From NCBI GenBank assembly GCA_020161435.1, contig JAIUNV010000003.1:62001-126000 (forward strand): a stretch of 64,000 nt of DNA. The letters run 5' to 3'. Source of the stretch: Bacteroidota bacterium. GTDB taxonomy: Bacteria; Bacteroidota; Bacteroidia; Chitinophagales; Chitinophagaceae. Each line of letters starts with the position of its first letter. Position 1 is the stretch's first letter. Under the pieces are notes generated by a model, which was not told the origin of the DNA, did not search any database, and was given only the letters and a program-made list of their open reading frames with translations. The translations under genes were made by a program, and so were the position numbers. Positions 35,057-42,453 of this stretch are shown piece after piece.

Positions 35057-35848
35057 TTATTTTATCAATGTACCCGATGTTTTTTCAGTTGTGTTTTGCA
35101 GCAGGTCATCTGCATGGCCAATCAATACTTCGTGCACACCAGCTTGAATGGCGGCAAATGCATTATCGATCTTTGGCAGAATGCCCGCAAATAATTTGCC
35201 TTCATCTTTCAGCTGTTGGTAGTTGTGTTGGGTGATGCTGGCAATAACAGAATTGTCATCATCCACATTTCCCAATACTCCTTTCTTTTCGAAGCAATAC
35301 AACAACCTTACAGTATAGTATTCACTCAACGCAATAGCCAAAGAAGATGCAATAGTATCTGCATTGGTGTTGAGTATGTGTCCTGCACTGTCGTGAGTGA
35401 GTGGAGCAAACACAGGCTGCAAACCCAGTTGCAGCAAGCCTTGCAGCGTAGTGGCTGCAATTTGTTGCGGCGTTACATCGCCCACCCAACCATAGTCAAT
35501 GGTTTTTACAGGACGCTTGGTGGCTGGCATCATGTTGGCATCGGCACCGGTAAGGCCAATGGCATTGCAACCCAAAGCCTGTAGCTGTGCGACAATCTTT
35601 TTGTTGACCAACCCACCGTACACCATGGTTACAATATCAATGGTATCATCATCAGTAATTCGTCGCCCGTCTACATAGTTTGATGTAACACCCATTTGAT
35701 CGCCAATGCGGGTTGCAATTTTACCACCACCATGCACCAAAATGCATGGATGCTGAATGCTGGCAAAGTCATGTAGAAACGAAGCCAGCTTGGCTTCATC
35801 ATCTATCACATTGCCGCCAATTTTGATGACGAATAATGGTTGTTTCAT
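35057..35848 (-). CDS. argB: N-acylglutamate kinase (acetylglutamate kinase family)
   Basis: The 263-residue amino-acid-kinase-fold enzyme phosphorylates N-acylglutamate, the second step of the pathway. Family motifs: VIKIGGNVID (phosphate-binding Lys8), LVHGGGKIAT, DGRRITDDDTIDIV and the late NADTIASSLA and FAGILPKIDNAF. It lacks the N-terminal helix extension of arginine-inhibited hexameric kinases, so feedback inhibition by arginine through that element is not expected. Within the cluster it follows argF' after a 171-bp gap and precedes the HAD phosphatase by 3 bp. Confidence 0.94.
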   Translation of the reverse strand: MKQPLFVIKIGGNVIDDEAKLASFLHDFASIQHPCILVHGGGKIATRIGDQMGVTSNYVDGRRITDDDTIDIVTMVYGGLVNKKIVAQLQALGCNAIGLTGADANMMPATKRPVKTIDYGWVGDVTPQQIAATTLQGLLQLGLQPVFAPLTHDSAGHILNTNADTIASSLAIALSEYYTVRLLYCFEKKGVLGNVDDDNSVIASITQHNYQQLKDEGKLFAGILPKIDNAFAAIQAGVHEVLIGHADDLLQNTTEKTSGTLIK

Positions 35849-36019
35849 TCTAAAAGTTTCACTTATTCACTTGAAGATTTTACATGATGATCATATTTCA
35901 TTTTTTCATTGCCATCTTTTACCCTGTCCACTCCGTGCCTCCCGTCACAATTTGTGACCGGATATTTCACCGTTTCAGATCATTGATATAAATACAAAAT
36001 TGAATGGTTAATGATTCGA

Positions 36020-37000
36020 CTATTTACGTAACAACGCCGCCAATACAGCTTGTGCTGCCCATACCCTGTTGCCTGCTTCTTCTGTAACCAAACTATTGGG
36101 GCCATCCAAAATTTCATCACTCAATTCTACATTGCGGCGCACCGGCAGGCAGTGCATCACTTTGGCATTATTCGTTAGTGCCAGCTTTTCATTATTGAGC
36201 ATCCAAGCCGGATCGTTGCAGTAAATTTTTCCGTAGTCGCTGTAGGTGCTCCAATTTTTTACATACACAAAGTCTGCATCTTTCAACGCTTCATCCTGTT
36301 TATGCGTAATGGTTGCGCCATTGGTAAACTGTTCATCCAGTTCGTAATCTTCAGGATGAGTAATCACAAAATCAACTCCTTCTCCGTTGGGGCCATCCCA
36401 TGCATTTACCCATTGGGCAAAGCTGTTGGCTACACACTGCGGCAATGGTTTTACATGCGGTGCCCATGTAAGTACTACTTTGGGTTTTCTACCAGCAGGC
36501 AATGGATTTTTGCGGAGCGACTCTGTCATAGTAGCAATATCCGTGAGTGACTGCAATGGATGAAGCGTGGCACTTTCTAAACTCACAATGGGAATGCCTG
36601 CGTATTTGATGAATTGATTGATGTAGAGTTCGCTGTAATCATCCGCTTTGTTTTGCAAGGAAGGAAATGTGCGAATGGCTAATATGTCAAAATACTTACC
36701 CATGATAGGCGCTGCATCTTTCACATGTTCTACGGTATCGCCGCTCATGATGGCTTCGTCTTCAAACTCCAGTTTCCATCCTTCGCCACCCACATTAAAC
36801 ACGATTGATTCCATGCTCAAATTAGCCGCAGCTACCTGTGTGCTCAATCTGGTACGCATAGATGGATTGAGGAATAACAAACCGATGCGTTTGTTCGCAC
36901 CCAGTTGCTTGTCTTGCAATGGATTGGTTTTGTAGGCAAGTGCCTGCTCCACCATTTCCTTCACCGAAGGCACATCATGCACGGAAATAAACTGTTTCAC
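36020..37000 (-). CDS. argF': N-succinylornithine carbamoyltransferase (ArgF', AOTCase/SOTCase family)
   Basis: The 326-residue enzyme transfers carbamoyl to the side chain of an N-acylated ornithine. The carbamoyl-phosphate motif SMRTR is at 47-51; HPLQS and HCLPVRR are also present. The GTG start at 37000 is chosen because it gives MKQFISVHDV, matching the family. No ATG is available upstream before a stop, and the TTG at 37006 adds two residues. With this start it aligns without gaps to my recall of the Bacteroides fragilis enzyme, placing Val90 where that protein has Pro90 and Xanthomonas AOTCase has Glu92. Published E92V, E92P and E92A variants of AOTCase turn succinyl-specific, so a succinyl substrate is predicted. 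Confidence 0.92.
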   Translation of the reverse strand: MKQFISVHDVPSVKEMVEQALAYKTNPLQDKQLGANKRIGLLFLNPSMRTRLSTQVAAANLSMESIVFNVGGEGWKLEFEDEAIMSGDTVEHVKDAAPIMGKYFDILAIRTFPSLQNKADDYSELYINQFIKYAGIPIVSLESATLHPLQSLTDIATMTESLRKNPLPAGRKPKVVLTWAPHVKPLPQCVANSFAQWVNAWDGPNGEGVDFVITHPEDYELDEQFTNGATITHKQDEALKDADFVYVKNWSTYSDYGKIYCNDPAWMLNNEKLALTNNAKVMHCLPVRRNVELSDEILDGPNSLVTEEAGNRVWAAQAVLAALLRK

Positions 37001-37021
37001 AATCAAACTATTTTAATGTCA

Positions 37022-37059
37022 GTTACACGAATTACACAGATTATACTAATTACACGAAT
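37022..37059. repeat. Nonamer tandem repeat TTACACGAA
   Basis: Four 9-nt units stand in a row (TTACACGAA, TTACACAGA, TTATACTAA, TTACACGAA) in the gap between argD and argF', just upstream of the argF' start on the minus strand. Confidence 0.7.
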
Positions 37060-37130
37060 CAAAGCAAAGAAGGGCTGTTACCAAGATCTCAATCGCACCG
37101 CATTTCCCGCAAGCATCTACTACACCGCCA

Positions 37131-37168
37131 TTCAATCAATCAACTCATTAACTAATTAACCAATCGAC
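37131..37168. repeat. AATCAACTAATTAACC-type degenerate repeat
   Basis: Imperfect short units (CAATCAATCAACT, CATTAACTAATTAACCAATC) fill the space directly after the argD stop codon. It is non-coding and resembles other short-unit intergenic repeats in this window. Confidence 0.45.
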
Positions 37169-38323
37169 CTACTCCTCCTCTTTCTCCTGCACAGCAGCAA
37201 TCGCTTCCTGCAGGGCTTCCAAAAATTCATCGGCTTGCTTACGGCTCAGCGCCAACGATGGCAGCAATCTAACTACGTTAGGTTTTGCTTCGCCGGTAAA
37301 TACATTAAAATCATTGAGCAATACCTTGCGCAGCTCTTTCAACGACTCGGGCAGATCAAAGCCAATCATCAAACCACGACCGCGAATGTTGTCAATACCG
37401 TCAATTTTCTGCAACTGGCTTTTGATGTACATGCCGCGTTGCTTCGCCATGCTGATGAGGTTTTCCTTTTCTATCACTTCCAACACTGCCAAAGCAGCAG
37501 CGCATGCCAAATGGTTGCCGCCAAACGTGGTGCCGAGCATGCCATGCTTGGGCAAAATATGTGGTGCAATTAAAATACCACCAATGGGAAATCCATTGCC
37601 CATGCCTTTGGCCATGGTATAGATGTCGGCATTGACGCCAGCAATATCATGCGCAAAAAACTGACCAGTACGGCCATAGCCACACTGCACACTATCTGCT
37701 ATGTACACGGCACCATGTGTATCACACAATTCACGAATGAGTGTCAGGAAACTCGCATCAGCTTCTACAATTCCCCCTACGCCCTGAATACCTTCGATGA
37801 TAACGGCCGCGATGTCATCGCCTTGTTGTTGGAAACAGGCTTTTAATGCAGCGGAATCGTTGAAGGGTAGAAAAATTACATTGTCGGTTTCGTTGACTGG
37901 CGCTACAATTTTTGGATTATCAGTCACAGCGACTGCCAGTGAGGTACGACCATGAAAAGCTTTGCTGAATGCAATGATTTTCTTGCGGCCATTGTGAAAA
38001 GATGCCAGCTTCAATGCGTTCTCGTTAGCTTCTGCCCCACTGTTTACCAAAAACAATTGGTAATCGGTTTTACCACTTACCTGTGCCAGCTTTTCTGCCA
38101 ACTGTTGTTGAATGGGAATACGAACGGAGTTAGAATAGAAAGCAATTTTATTCAGTTGTTCTTCTATGCGGCGCACCCAATGCGGATGTGTATGGCCAAT
38201 GCTGATGACCGCATGGCCGCCATACATATCGAGATACTGCACACCATTGTTATCCCACACATAGCTGCCGGCTGCTCTTTCAATGGTGATGTCATTAATT
38301 GGATAAACGTCGAAAAGTTTCAT
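37169..38323 (-). CDS. argD: N-acylornithine aminotransferase (ArgD-type, class III PLP)
   Basis: The 384-residue PLP enzyme converts N-acylglutamate semialdehyde to N-acylornithine with glutamate as amino donor. Motifs of class III aminotransferases: NSGAEANENALKLA, FHGRTSLAVAVT, IADSVQCGYGRTG and the PLP lysine in TMAKGMGNGFPIGG. Start ATG 38323 (MKLFDVYPINDI) is used; the open frame reaches 18 codons upstream across an intergenic repeat. Downstream genes follow after a repeat-filled gap. Confidence 0.94.
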   Translation of the reverse strand: MKLFDVYPINDITIERAAGSYVWDNNGVQYLDMYGGHAVISIGHTHPHWVRRIEEQLNKIAFYSNSVRIPIQQQLAEKLAQVSGKTDYQLFLVNSGAEANENALKLASFHNGRKKIIAFSKAFHGRTSLAVAVTDNPKIVAPVNETDNVIFLPFNDSAALKACFQQQGDDIAAVIIEGIQGVGGIVEADASFLTLIRELCDTHGAVYIADSVQCGYGRTGQFFAHDIAGVNADIYTMAKGMGNGFPIGGILIAPHILPKHGMLGTTFGGNHLACAAALAVLEVIEKENLISMAKQRGMYIKSQLQKIDGIDNIRGRGLMIGFDLPESLKELRKVLLNDFNVFTGEAKPNVVRLLPSLALSRKQADEFLEALQEAIAAVQEKEEE

Positions 38324-38341
38324 GTTGATGTATTTGTTTTG

Positions 38342-38379
38342 AACCACCAAGGCACTGTGAAAGCACAATGGACACAAAG
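38342..38379. repeat. CACNAAG-type degenerate intergenic repeat
   Basis: Four imperfect units (AACCACCAAG, GCACTGTGAA, AGCACAATGG, ACACAAAG) fill the short gap between the argC stop and the argD start. It resembles the element at 24390-24430 read on its minus strand. Confidence 0.55.
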
Positions 38380-38385
38380 TGTTTT

Positions 38386-39387
38386 CTAGAAGTATGTTGC
38401 TTTAAGATTGAGTCCTGTTTTTTCAGCTAAGCCAAATAGCAGATTCATGTTCTGTACAGCCTGGCCGCTGGCGCCTTTGAGCAGGTTGTCGATGACAGAA
38501 TGCACCACGAGTTTGTTGCCAATTTTTTCCAGCTGAATGATGCACTTGTTGCTGTTGACCACCTGCTTTAAAAACACCGCAGAACGGGTAACATGCGTAA
38601 ATGCTGCTCCTGCGTAAAAGCTTTCATACATGGAGTATGCTTCGGGCAGTTCGAGGTCGCAAGGCAGTGTGCTTGAAATGAAAATCCCTCTGGTAAAATC
38701 GCCCCGCCAGGGCACAAAGTTTATGGCCCCCTCCCGGCCTCCCCCAGTGGGGGAAGAGAAAGTAGGTTGCAACTGCTGCAACGATTCGGTGATTTCGCCC
38801 AGGTGCTGATGCGTCAGTGTTTTGTATGCTTGAATATTATTGGCCCGCCAGCTGAAATGCGAAGTGGCACTCAGGCTTTGGCCTGCACCGGTGCTACCTG
38901 TAATGCCCGTTGTATAAACTTCTGTCAGCAAGCCGGCTTTTGCCAGCGGCAATAATCCCAACTGAATAGCGGTAGCAAAGCAACCAGGGTTGGCTATGTT
39001 TTGCGCATTGGAGATTTGCTCTTTATTCAATTCGGGCAAACCATAAATAAATGTGCGTTCGCCTTGCACCGCATCGGCATGCAAGCGAAAGTCGTTGCCA
39101 ATGTCAATCAGTTTTACAGAAGCAGGAATGTCATTTGCCTGCACAAACTTTTTGGCTTCGCCATGACCGGCGCAGAAAAACAGCACATCAATATCGAAGT
39201 GATGCGTAGCGGCAAAAGTTTGCTCTGTATCGCCCAGCAAATCGGCATGTACCTGATGCAAAGGATTGCCGGCATTGCTGCCGCTCTGCACAAAGCTGAG
39301 TTCTACCTGCGGATGATTGATGAGCAAACGAATGAGTTCGCCGCCGGTGTATCCTGCACCACCAATAATGCCTGCTCTGATTTTCAT
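38386..39387 (-). CDS. argC: N-acyl-gamma-glutamyl-phosphate reductase
   Basis: The 333-residue NADPH-dependent enzyme makes N-acylglutamate semialdehyde. Visible are the Rossmann start AGIIGGAGYTGGELIRLL, the active-site cysteine in ANPGCFATAIQLGLLPL and GITGSTGAGQS. Start ATG 39387 (MKIRAGIIGG) is used. A run reading SSPTGGGREGA interrupts a loop just before NFVPWRGDFTRGI. It is encoded by a palindromic C/G-run element (38725-38758) that looks like an in-frame insertion. It is tolerated because it falls between two conserved blocks. Confidence 0.94.
   Translation of the reverse strand: MKIRAGIIGGAGYTGGELIRLLINHPQVELSFVQSGSNAGNPLHQVHADLLGDTEQTFAATHHFDIDVLFFCAGHGEAKKFVQANDIPASVKLIDIGNDFRLHADAVQGERTFIYGLPELNKEQISNAQNIANPGCFATAIQLGLLPLAKAGLLTEVYTTGITGSTGAGQSLSATSHFSWRANNIQAYKTLTHQHLGEITESLQQLQPTFSSPTGGGREGAINFVPWRGDFTRGIFISSTLPCDLELPEAYSMYESFYAGAAFTHVTRSAVFLKQVVNSNKCIIQLEKIGNKLVVHSVIDNLLKGASGQAVQNMNLLFGLAEKTGLNLKATYF
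38725..38758. repeat. Palindromic C/G-run element inside argC
   Basis: The core CCCCC-AGT-GGGGG (38741-38753) is flanked by CCCCTCCCGG and GAAGAG. It keeps the argC frame and adds about a dozen Gly/Pro/Ser-rich residues to a surface loop. A related C/G-run palindrome is at 42238-42270. Confidence 0.6.
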
Positions 39388-39398
39388 GATTGTATTTT

Positions 39399-39824
39399 TT
39401 AAACGGCTATCCTGTCGGTACCAACAGCGGGCTGACTGGTCACCACAAAACGAAGAGTGCTGGTACCATGGTTGCAAATGCGATGCTTAGCACCCGGCGC
39501 TATCAACACACCTTCACTTTGTTTCAACTGAATGGCGTCCTCATCAATTTCCATGCTGGCTTCACCGGCCAATACATAAAAAAACTGCTGACAGTGGCGG
39601 TGAAAATGCACCAGCTCACAAGTACCAACAGGCATTTGCTCCAGCTTCACACTCAACTCCGGCTCATCTACCAGCACATAGGCATCACAATCATTGCCCC
39701 ACTTGTATTGCTCAAGCGGTGCTGCGTCAGATACAATAATGCTTTTGTGGTTACTCATCAAGCCGGGTTGTTTGTCAACGTTTTTGGTTTGGAGTTTTTG
39801 GATTGTTGTGTGTAGTTGTTCCAT
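39399..39824 (-). CDS. Cupin-domain protein in the arginine cluster
   Basis: The protein of about 141 residues has a single cupin barrel: motif 1 CELVHFHRHCQQFFYVLAGEA with the metal-ligand histidines (here HFHRH), and motif 2 LIAPGAKHRICN. The start is uncertain. ATG 39824 (MEQLHTTIQ) has a GGAG close upstream; ATG 39758 (MSNHKSIIV) begins right at the domain. It lies 11 bp before argC and 45 bp after argG, so it is co-transcribed with arginine genes. Function is unknown. A regulatory or small-molecule-binding role is possible, as are isomerase-type activities. Confidence 0.8.
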   Translation of the reverse strand: MEQLHTTIQKLQTKNVDKQPGLMSNHKSIIVSDAAPLEQYKWGNDCDAYVLVDEPELSVKLEQMPVGTCELVHFHRHCQQFFYVLAGEASMEIDEDAIQLKQSEGVLIAPGAKHRICNHGTSTLRFVVTSQPAVGTDRIAV

Positions 39825-39851
39825 TTCTCCACAACAACCCACACTTCCCAC

Positions 39852-39883
39852 TTCCTTATTAATTATTCCTTATTCTTCATTCA
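39852..39883. repeat. ATTATTCCTTATTC-type degenerate repeat
   Basis: Imperfect short units (TTCCTTATTAATTATTCCTT, ATTCTTCATTC) straddle the end of argG and the gap before the cupin gene. Confidence 0.4.
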
Positions 39884-41066
39884 CCTTGTGCCAAATCACT
39901 GTTTGGTTGCCAAAGATTTTGCTAAAGCCACGCACATCATCGCCGGTAAATCCGGTATTCATTTCGCCGTACTTGCCAAACTTGCTGCTCATGAGGTCGT
40001 AAGCACTTTCAATGCCCGTTACCTGAAAATGATAAGGCTGCAATTGCACAAATACCTTTCCGGTTACATTGTGCTGGGTGCTTTCAAAGAAGGCTTCAAT
40101 ATTGCGCATCACCGGATCCATAATCTGGCCTTCGTGCAGCCAGTTGCCGTAGAACAATGACAGCTGATCTTTCCAGCTCAGTTGGTTTTTGGTGAGTACA
40201 TGTTTTTCCAGCAGGTGGTGTGCTTTAATGATAATCATGGGAGCGGCAGCTTCAAAACCCACACGGCCTTTAATGCCAATGATGGTGTCGCCCACATGAA
40301 TATCTCGACCCACACCATAAGGTGCTGCAATGCCGTGCAAGTGATTAATCGCATCCACCGGATGCGCAAACAACTGACCATCTACACTGGTGAGCTGGCC
40401 TTTATCGAAGCCCAATTCCAACGTACGGGTACCGGTTTCTGTTACCTGTGTAGGCCATGCGCTTTCGGGCAACCATTCTTTGCTGTTGAGGGTTTCGCGG
40501 CCACCCACGCTGGTGCCCCACAACCCCTTATTGATGGAGTAAGCGGCTTTTTCAAAATTCATGTCTACGCCTTTGCTTTTGAGGTACTCAATTTCTACCT
40601 CACGGCTCAGCTTCATGTCGCGGATGGGCGTAATGATTTCTACACCGGGAATCATGATGTGAAAAATCATATCAAAACGTACCTGGTCGTTGCCGGCACC
40701 GGTGCTGCCATGGGCTACCGCATCGGCCTTCAGGTTTTTGGCATGCTCGGCTATGTGCAGAGCCTGCATCAGGCGTTCGGCACTCACACTCAGCGGGTAC
40801 GTATTGTTTTTGAGCACATTGCCATATACCAGGTATTTTATAATGCGGTCGTAGTAAGGCTTCACCGCATCTACGGTGGTGTGGCTTTTTACACCCAGCT
40901 TGTACGCATGGGCTTCAATTTGCTGCAGTTCGGCAGCACTAAAGCCACCAGTGTTTACAATCACACTGTGTATCTCGTACCCCTTGTCTTCACTCAGGTA
41001 TTTTACGCAGTAGGTGGTATCGAGGCCACCACTAAATCCCAATACTACTTTTTTGGCTGTGCTCAT
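39870..41066 (-). CDS. argG: Argininosuccinate synthase
   Basis: The 398-residue ATP-dependent enzyme joins citrulline and aspartate. The N-type ATP pyrophosphatase P-loop is LGFSGGLDTTY. AHGSTGAGNDQVRFD and the citrulline/aspartate-binding YSINKGLWGTSVGG are clear. It sits 65 bp after the GNAT acyltransferase and 45 bp before the cupin gene. The order GNAT-argG-argC-argD is like that of the Bacteroides arginine locus as I remember it. Confidence 0.96.
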   Translation of the reverse strand: MSTAKKVVLGFSGGLDTTYCVKYLSEDKGYEIHSVIVNTGGFSAAELQQIEAHAYKLGVKSHTTVDAVKPYYDRIIKYLVYGNVLKNNTYPLSVSAERLMQALHIAEHAKNLKADAVAHGSTGAGNDQVRFDMIFHIMIPGVEIITPIRDMKLSREVEIEYLKSKGVDMNFEKAAYSINKGLWGTSVGGRETLNSKEWLPESAWPTQVTETGTRTLELGFDKGQLTSVDGQLFAHPVDAINHLHGIAAPYGVGRDIHVGDTIIGIKGRVGFEAAAPMIIIKAHHLLEKHVLTKNQLSWKDQLSLFYGNWLHEGQIMDPVMRNIEAFFESTQHNVTGKVFVQLQPYHFQVTGIESAYDLMSSKFGKYGEMNTGFTGDDVRGFSKIFGNQTVIWHKVNEE

Positions 41067-41131
41067 GTTGGTCTATCATTAAAGGTTGAAATCAAAAAAG
41101 AATAACGCATGGAGGCAGGGGCAACCATTTG

Positions 41132-41839
41132 TTACCATTGCATAAAGAGGCTCAACAGCAAAGATTTTTTCTCTTTGCCGGCGGCTTCATTTTTTTTGCC
41201 CAGTATGCCACGCCAGGTTTGCTTAATGCGTAGCCAGCGTTCGTACACTTTGCTGTTGGCCCTAAACATTTCGGCGGTTTCTTCTGGCTGATAATGGTCT
41301 TTGGGATCGTAGAGCATGGCAGTGCACATGCAGTTCTTGCGTTCCTTACTCATCAGAATGTCGTAGTTCACACAGCTTTTGCAGCCGGCCCAAAAAGCAT
41401 CATCCTGTGTCAGTTCGCTGTAGGTAACCGGCTCGTAGCCCAGGTCGCTGTTTATTTTCATCACCGCAAGACCGGTGGTCAAACCAAATATTTTGGCTTC
41501 GGGGTACAGTTTGCGGCTCAGTTTAAAAATCTCTTGTTTGATGGATTTTGCCAACCCAGCCTTACGGTACTGTGGTGCTACAATCAAACCACTGTTGGCC
41601 ACATACTCGCCGTGGCTCCATGTTTCGATGTAGCAAAAGCCCGCCCAAATGCCGGTGGCTTTTTCAAAGGCAATAACCGATTTGCCTTCCAGCATTTTCT
41701 GTTTTACGTAGTCAGGACTGCGCTTCGCAATCCCCGTGCCACGGGCCTTGGCACTGCTTTCATATTCGTCGCATATTATCTGGGCAAAGTCTACATGCGT
41801 AGCATTGGCCGTCATAATCAAAAAATCATTCTGCTGCAT
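41132..41839 (-). CDS. GNAT acyltransferase, candidate N-acylglutamate synthase of the arginine pathway
   Basis: The 235-residue protein holds a GNAT domain (about 10-175) with the acyl-CoA motif region VAPQYRKAGLAKSIKQEIF and a Cys-containing C-terminal part (CKSCVNYD, NCMCTAM). It is the first gene of the arginine cluster, directly before argG. No argA, argJ or fused ArgA is present. A family at the same position in Bacteroides thetaiotaomicron was reported, as I recall, from fitness data to be the N-succinylglutamate synthase. I assign the same role by context. The start may be ATG 41839 (MQQNDFLIM) or ATG 41815 (MTANATHVDF); the upstream open frame is not supported. Confidence 0.75.
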   Translation of the reverse strand: MQQNDFLIMTANATHVDFAQIICDEYESSAKARGTGIAKRSPDYVKQKMLEGKSVIAFEKATGIWAGFCYIETWSHGEYVANSGLIVAPQYRKAGLAKSIKQEIFKLSRKLYPEAKIFGLTTGLAVMKINSDLGYEPVTYSELTQDDAFWAGCKSCVNYDILMSKERKNCMCTAMLYDPKDHYQPEETAEMFRANSKVYERWLRIKQTWRGILGKKNEAAGKEKKSLLLSLFMQW

Positions 41840-41939
41840 ATCCCAAATGGGGGAAAAAAGTAATGGTAATACGGTGAACGAACAAAGGCTACGCCCCGGC
41901 GCAGCTACCAACAAAACCTATGTGTTGATATACAATTGG

Positions 41940-42159
41940 GGAAATTATCGTCGCACCGCCACGGGGTATGGACGTACAAAAAAACCCGGCCTGCACGGCA
42001 CAGTAAAAAACCCACGCTTGTTGAAGGCGTGCATGATCATTTCAGTGATCAGCTGTATGGGTGAGTTTTTTGACATTTTCAGTTCAGAATCAAAGAAGTC
42101 TGTAAAATTTCGATTGCGGGGCAAAGAAACTGAATTATTTCCATGCTTTGCCCCTTTTT
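41940..42159 (+). ncRNA. Candidate small RNA upstream of the arginine cluster
   Basis: Between the divergent GNAT and esterase genes the plus strand has an intrinsic terminator (42118-42159) but no protein gene in front of it. The stretch before it contains small hairpins (CACGC-N9-GCGTG near 42012-42031; TGATCA-N6-TGATCA near 42034-42051). A short transcript ending at this terminator is possible. The left boundary is a guess and no known RNA family is recognised. Confidence 0.3.
42118..42159 (+). terminator. Orphan intrinsic terminator
   Basis: The perfect 9-bp stem GGGGCAAAG (42118-42126) / CTTTGCCCC (42146-42154) has a 19-nt loop and is followed directly by TTTTT. No coding gene ends upstream on this strand. 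Confidence 0.7.
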
Positions 42160-42237
42160 CTTGAAGCAACCGAAAAAGTTTTGTGAAAGGGGCCGTGAGC
42201 CGCAACGACCTGAGCAACAGCAGTTCCGGCTGCTTCG

Positions 42238-42270
42238 GGGTGCCGTGCCCCCACTGCGTTGGGGGCACCC
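42238..42270. repeat. GC-rich palindrome in intergenic region
   Basis: The stem GTGCCCCC (42245-42252) / GGGGGCAC (42261-42268) has loop ACTGCGTT. An overlapping alternative stem GGGTGCC (42238-42244) / GGCACCC (42264-42270) is possible. The surrounding 100 bp is clearly richer in G+C than its flanks. No gene was recognised in it. Confidence 0.55.
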
Positions 42271-42453
42271 ACGCCTGCAGCGTGGCCCTCCGCATCCGGC
42301 AGCCCATCAGCAGCACAACACACCTCAACCAACACCTTACTCAAACGTAATTGTATTTATGCAAGTCATTTTCGTATTACCCTGTCATCTCCCTCCTGTT
42401 TAAACATTCCGCACATTTGCCCGTCTTACCCTCCAATCCTCTTTTACCCTCTT

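Noticed and set aside
36020..37006. Calling the transcarbamylase a standard ornithine carbamoyltransferase (argF)
   Set aside because: The sequence aligns along its N-terminus and at HPLQS and HCLPVRR with the acyl-ornithine type, and the neighbouring deacylase acts after it in that pathway.
42135..42344. Minus-strand frame through the GC-rich palindrome block
   Set aside because: The composition (Ala/Gly/Val-rich) reflects the GC-rich element; it has no homology I recognise and overlaps stem-loops.
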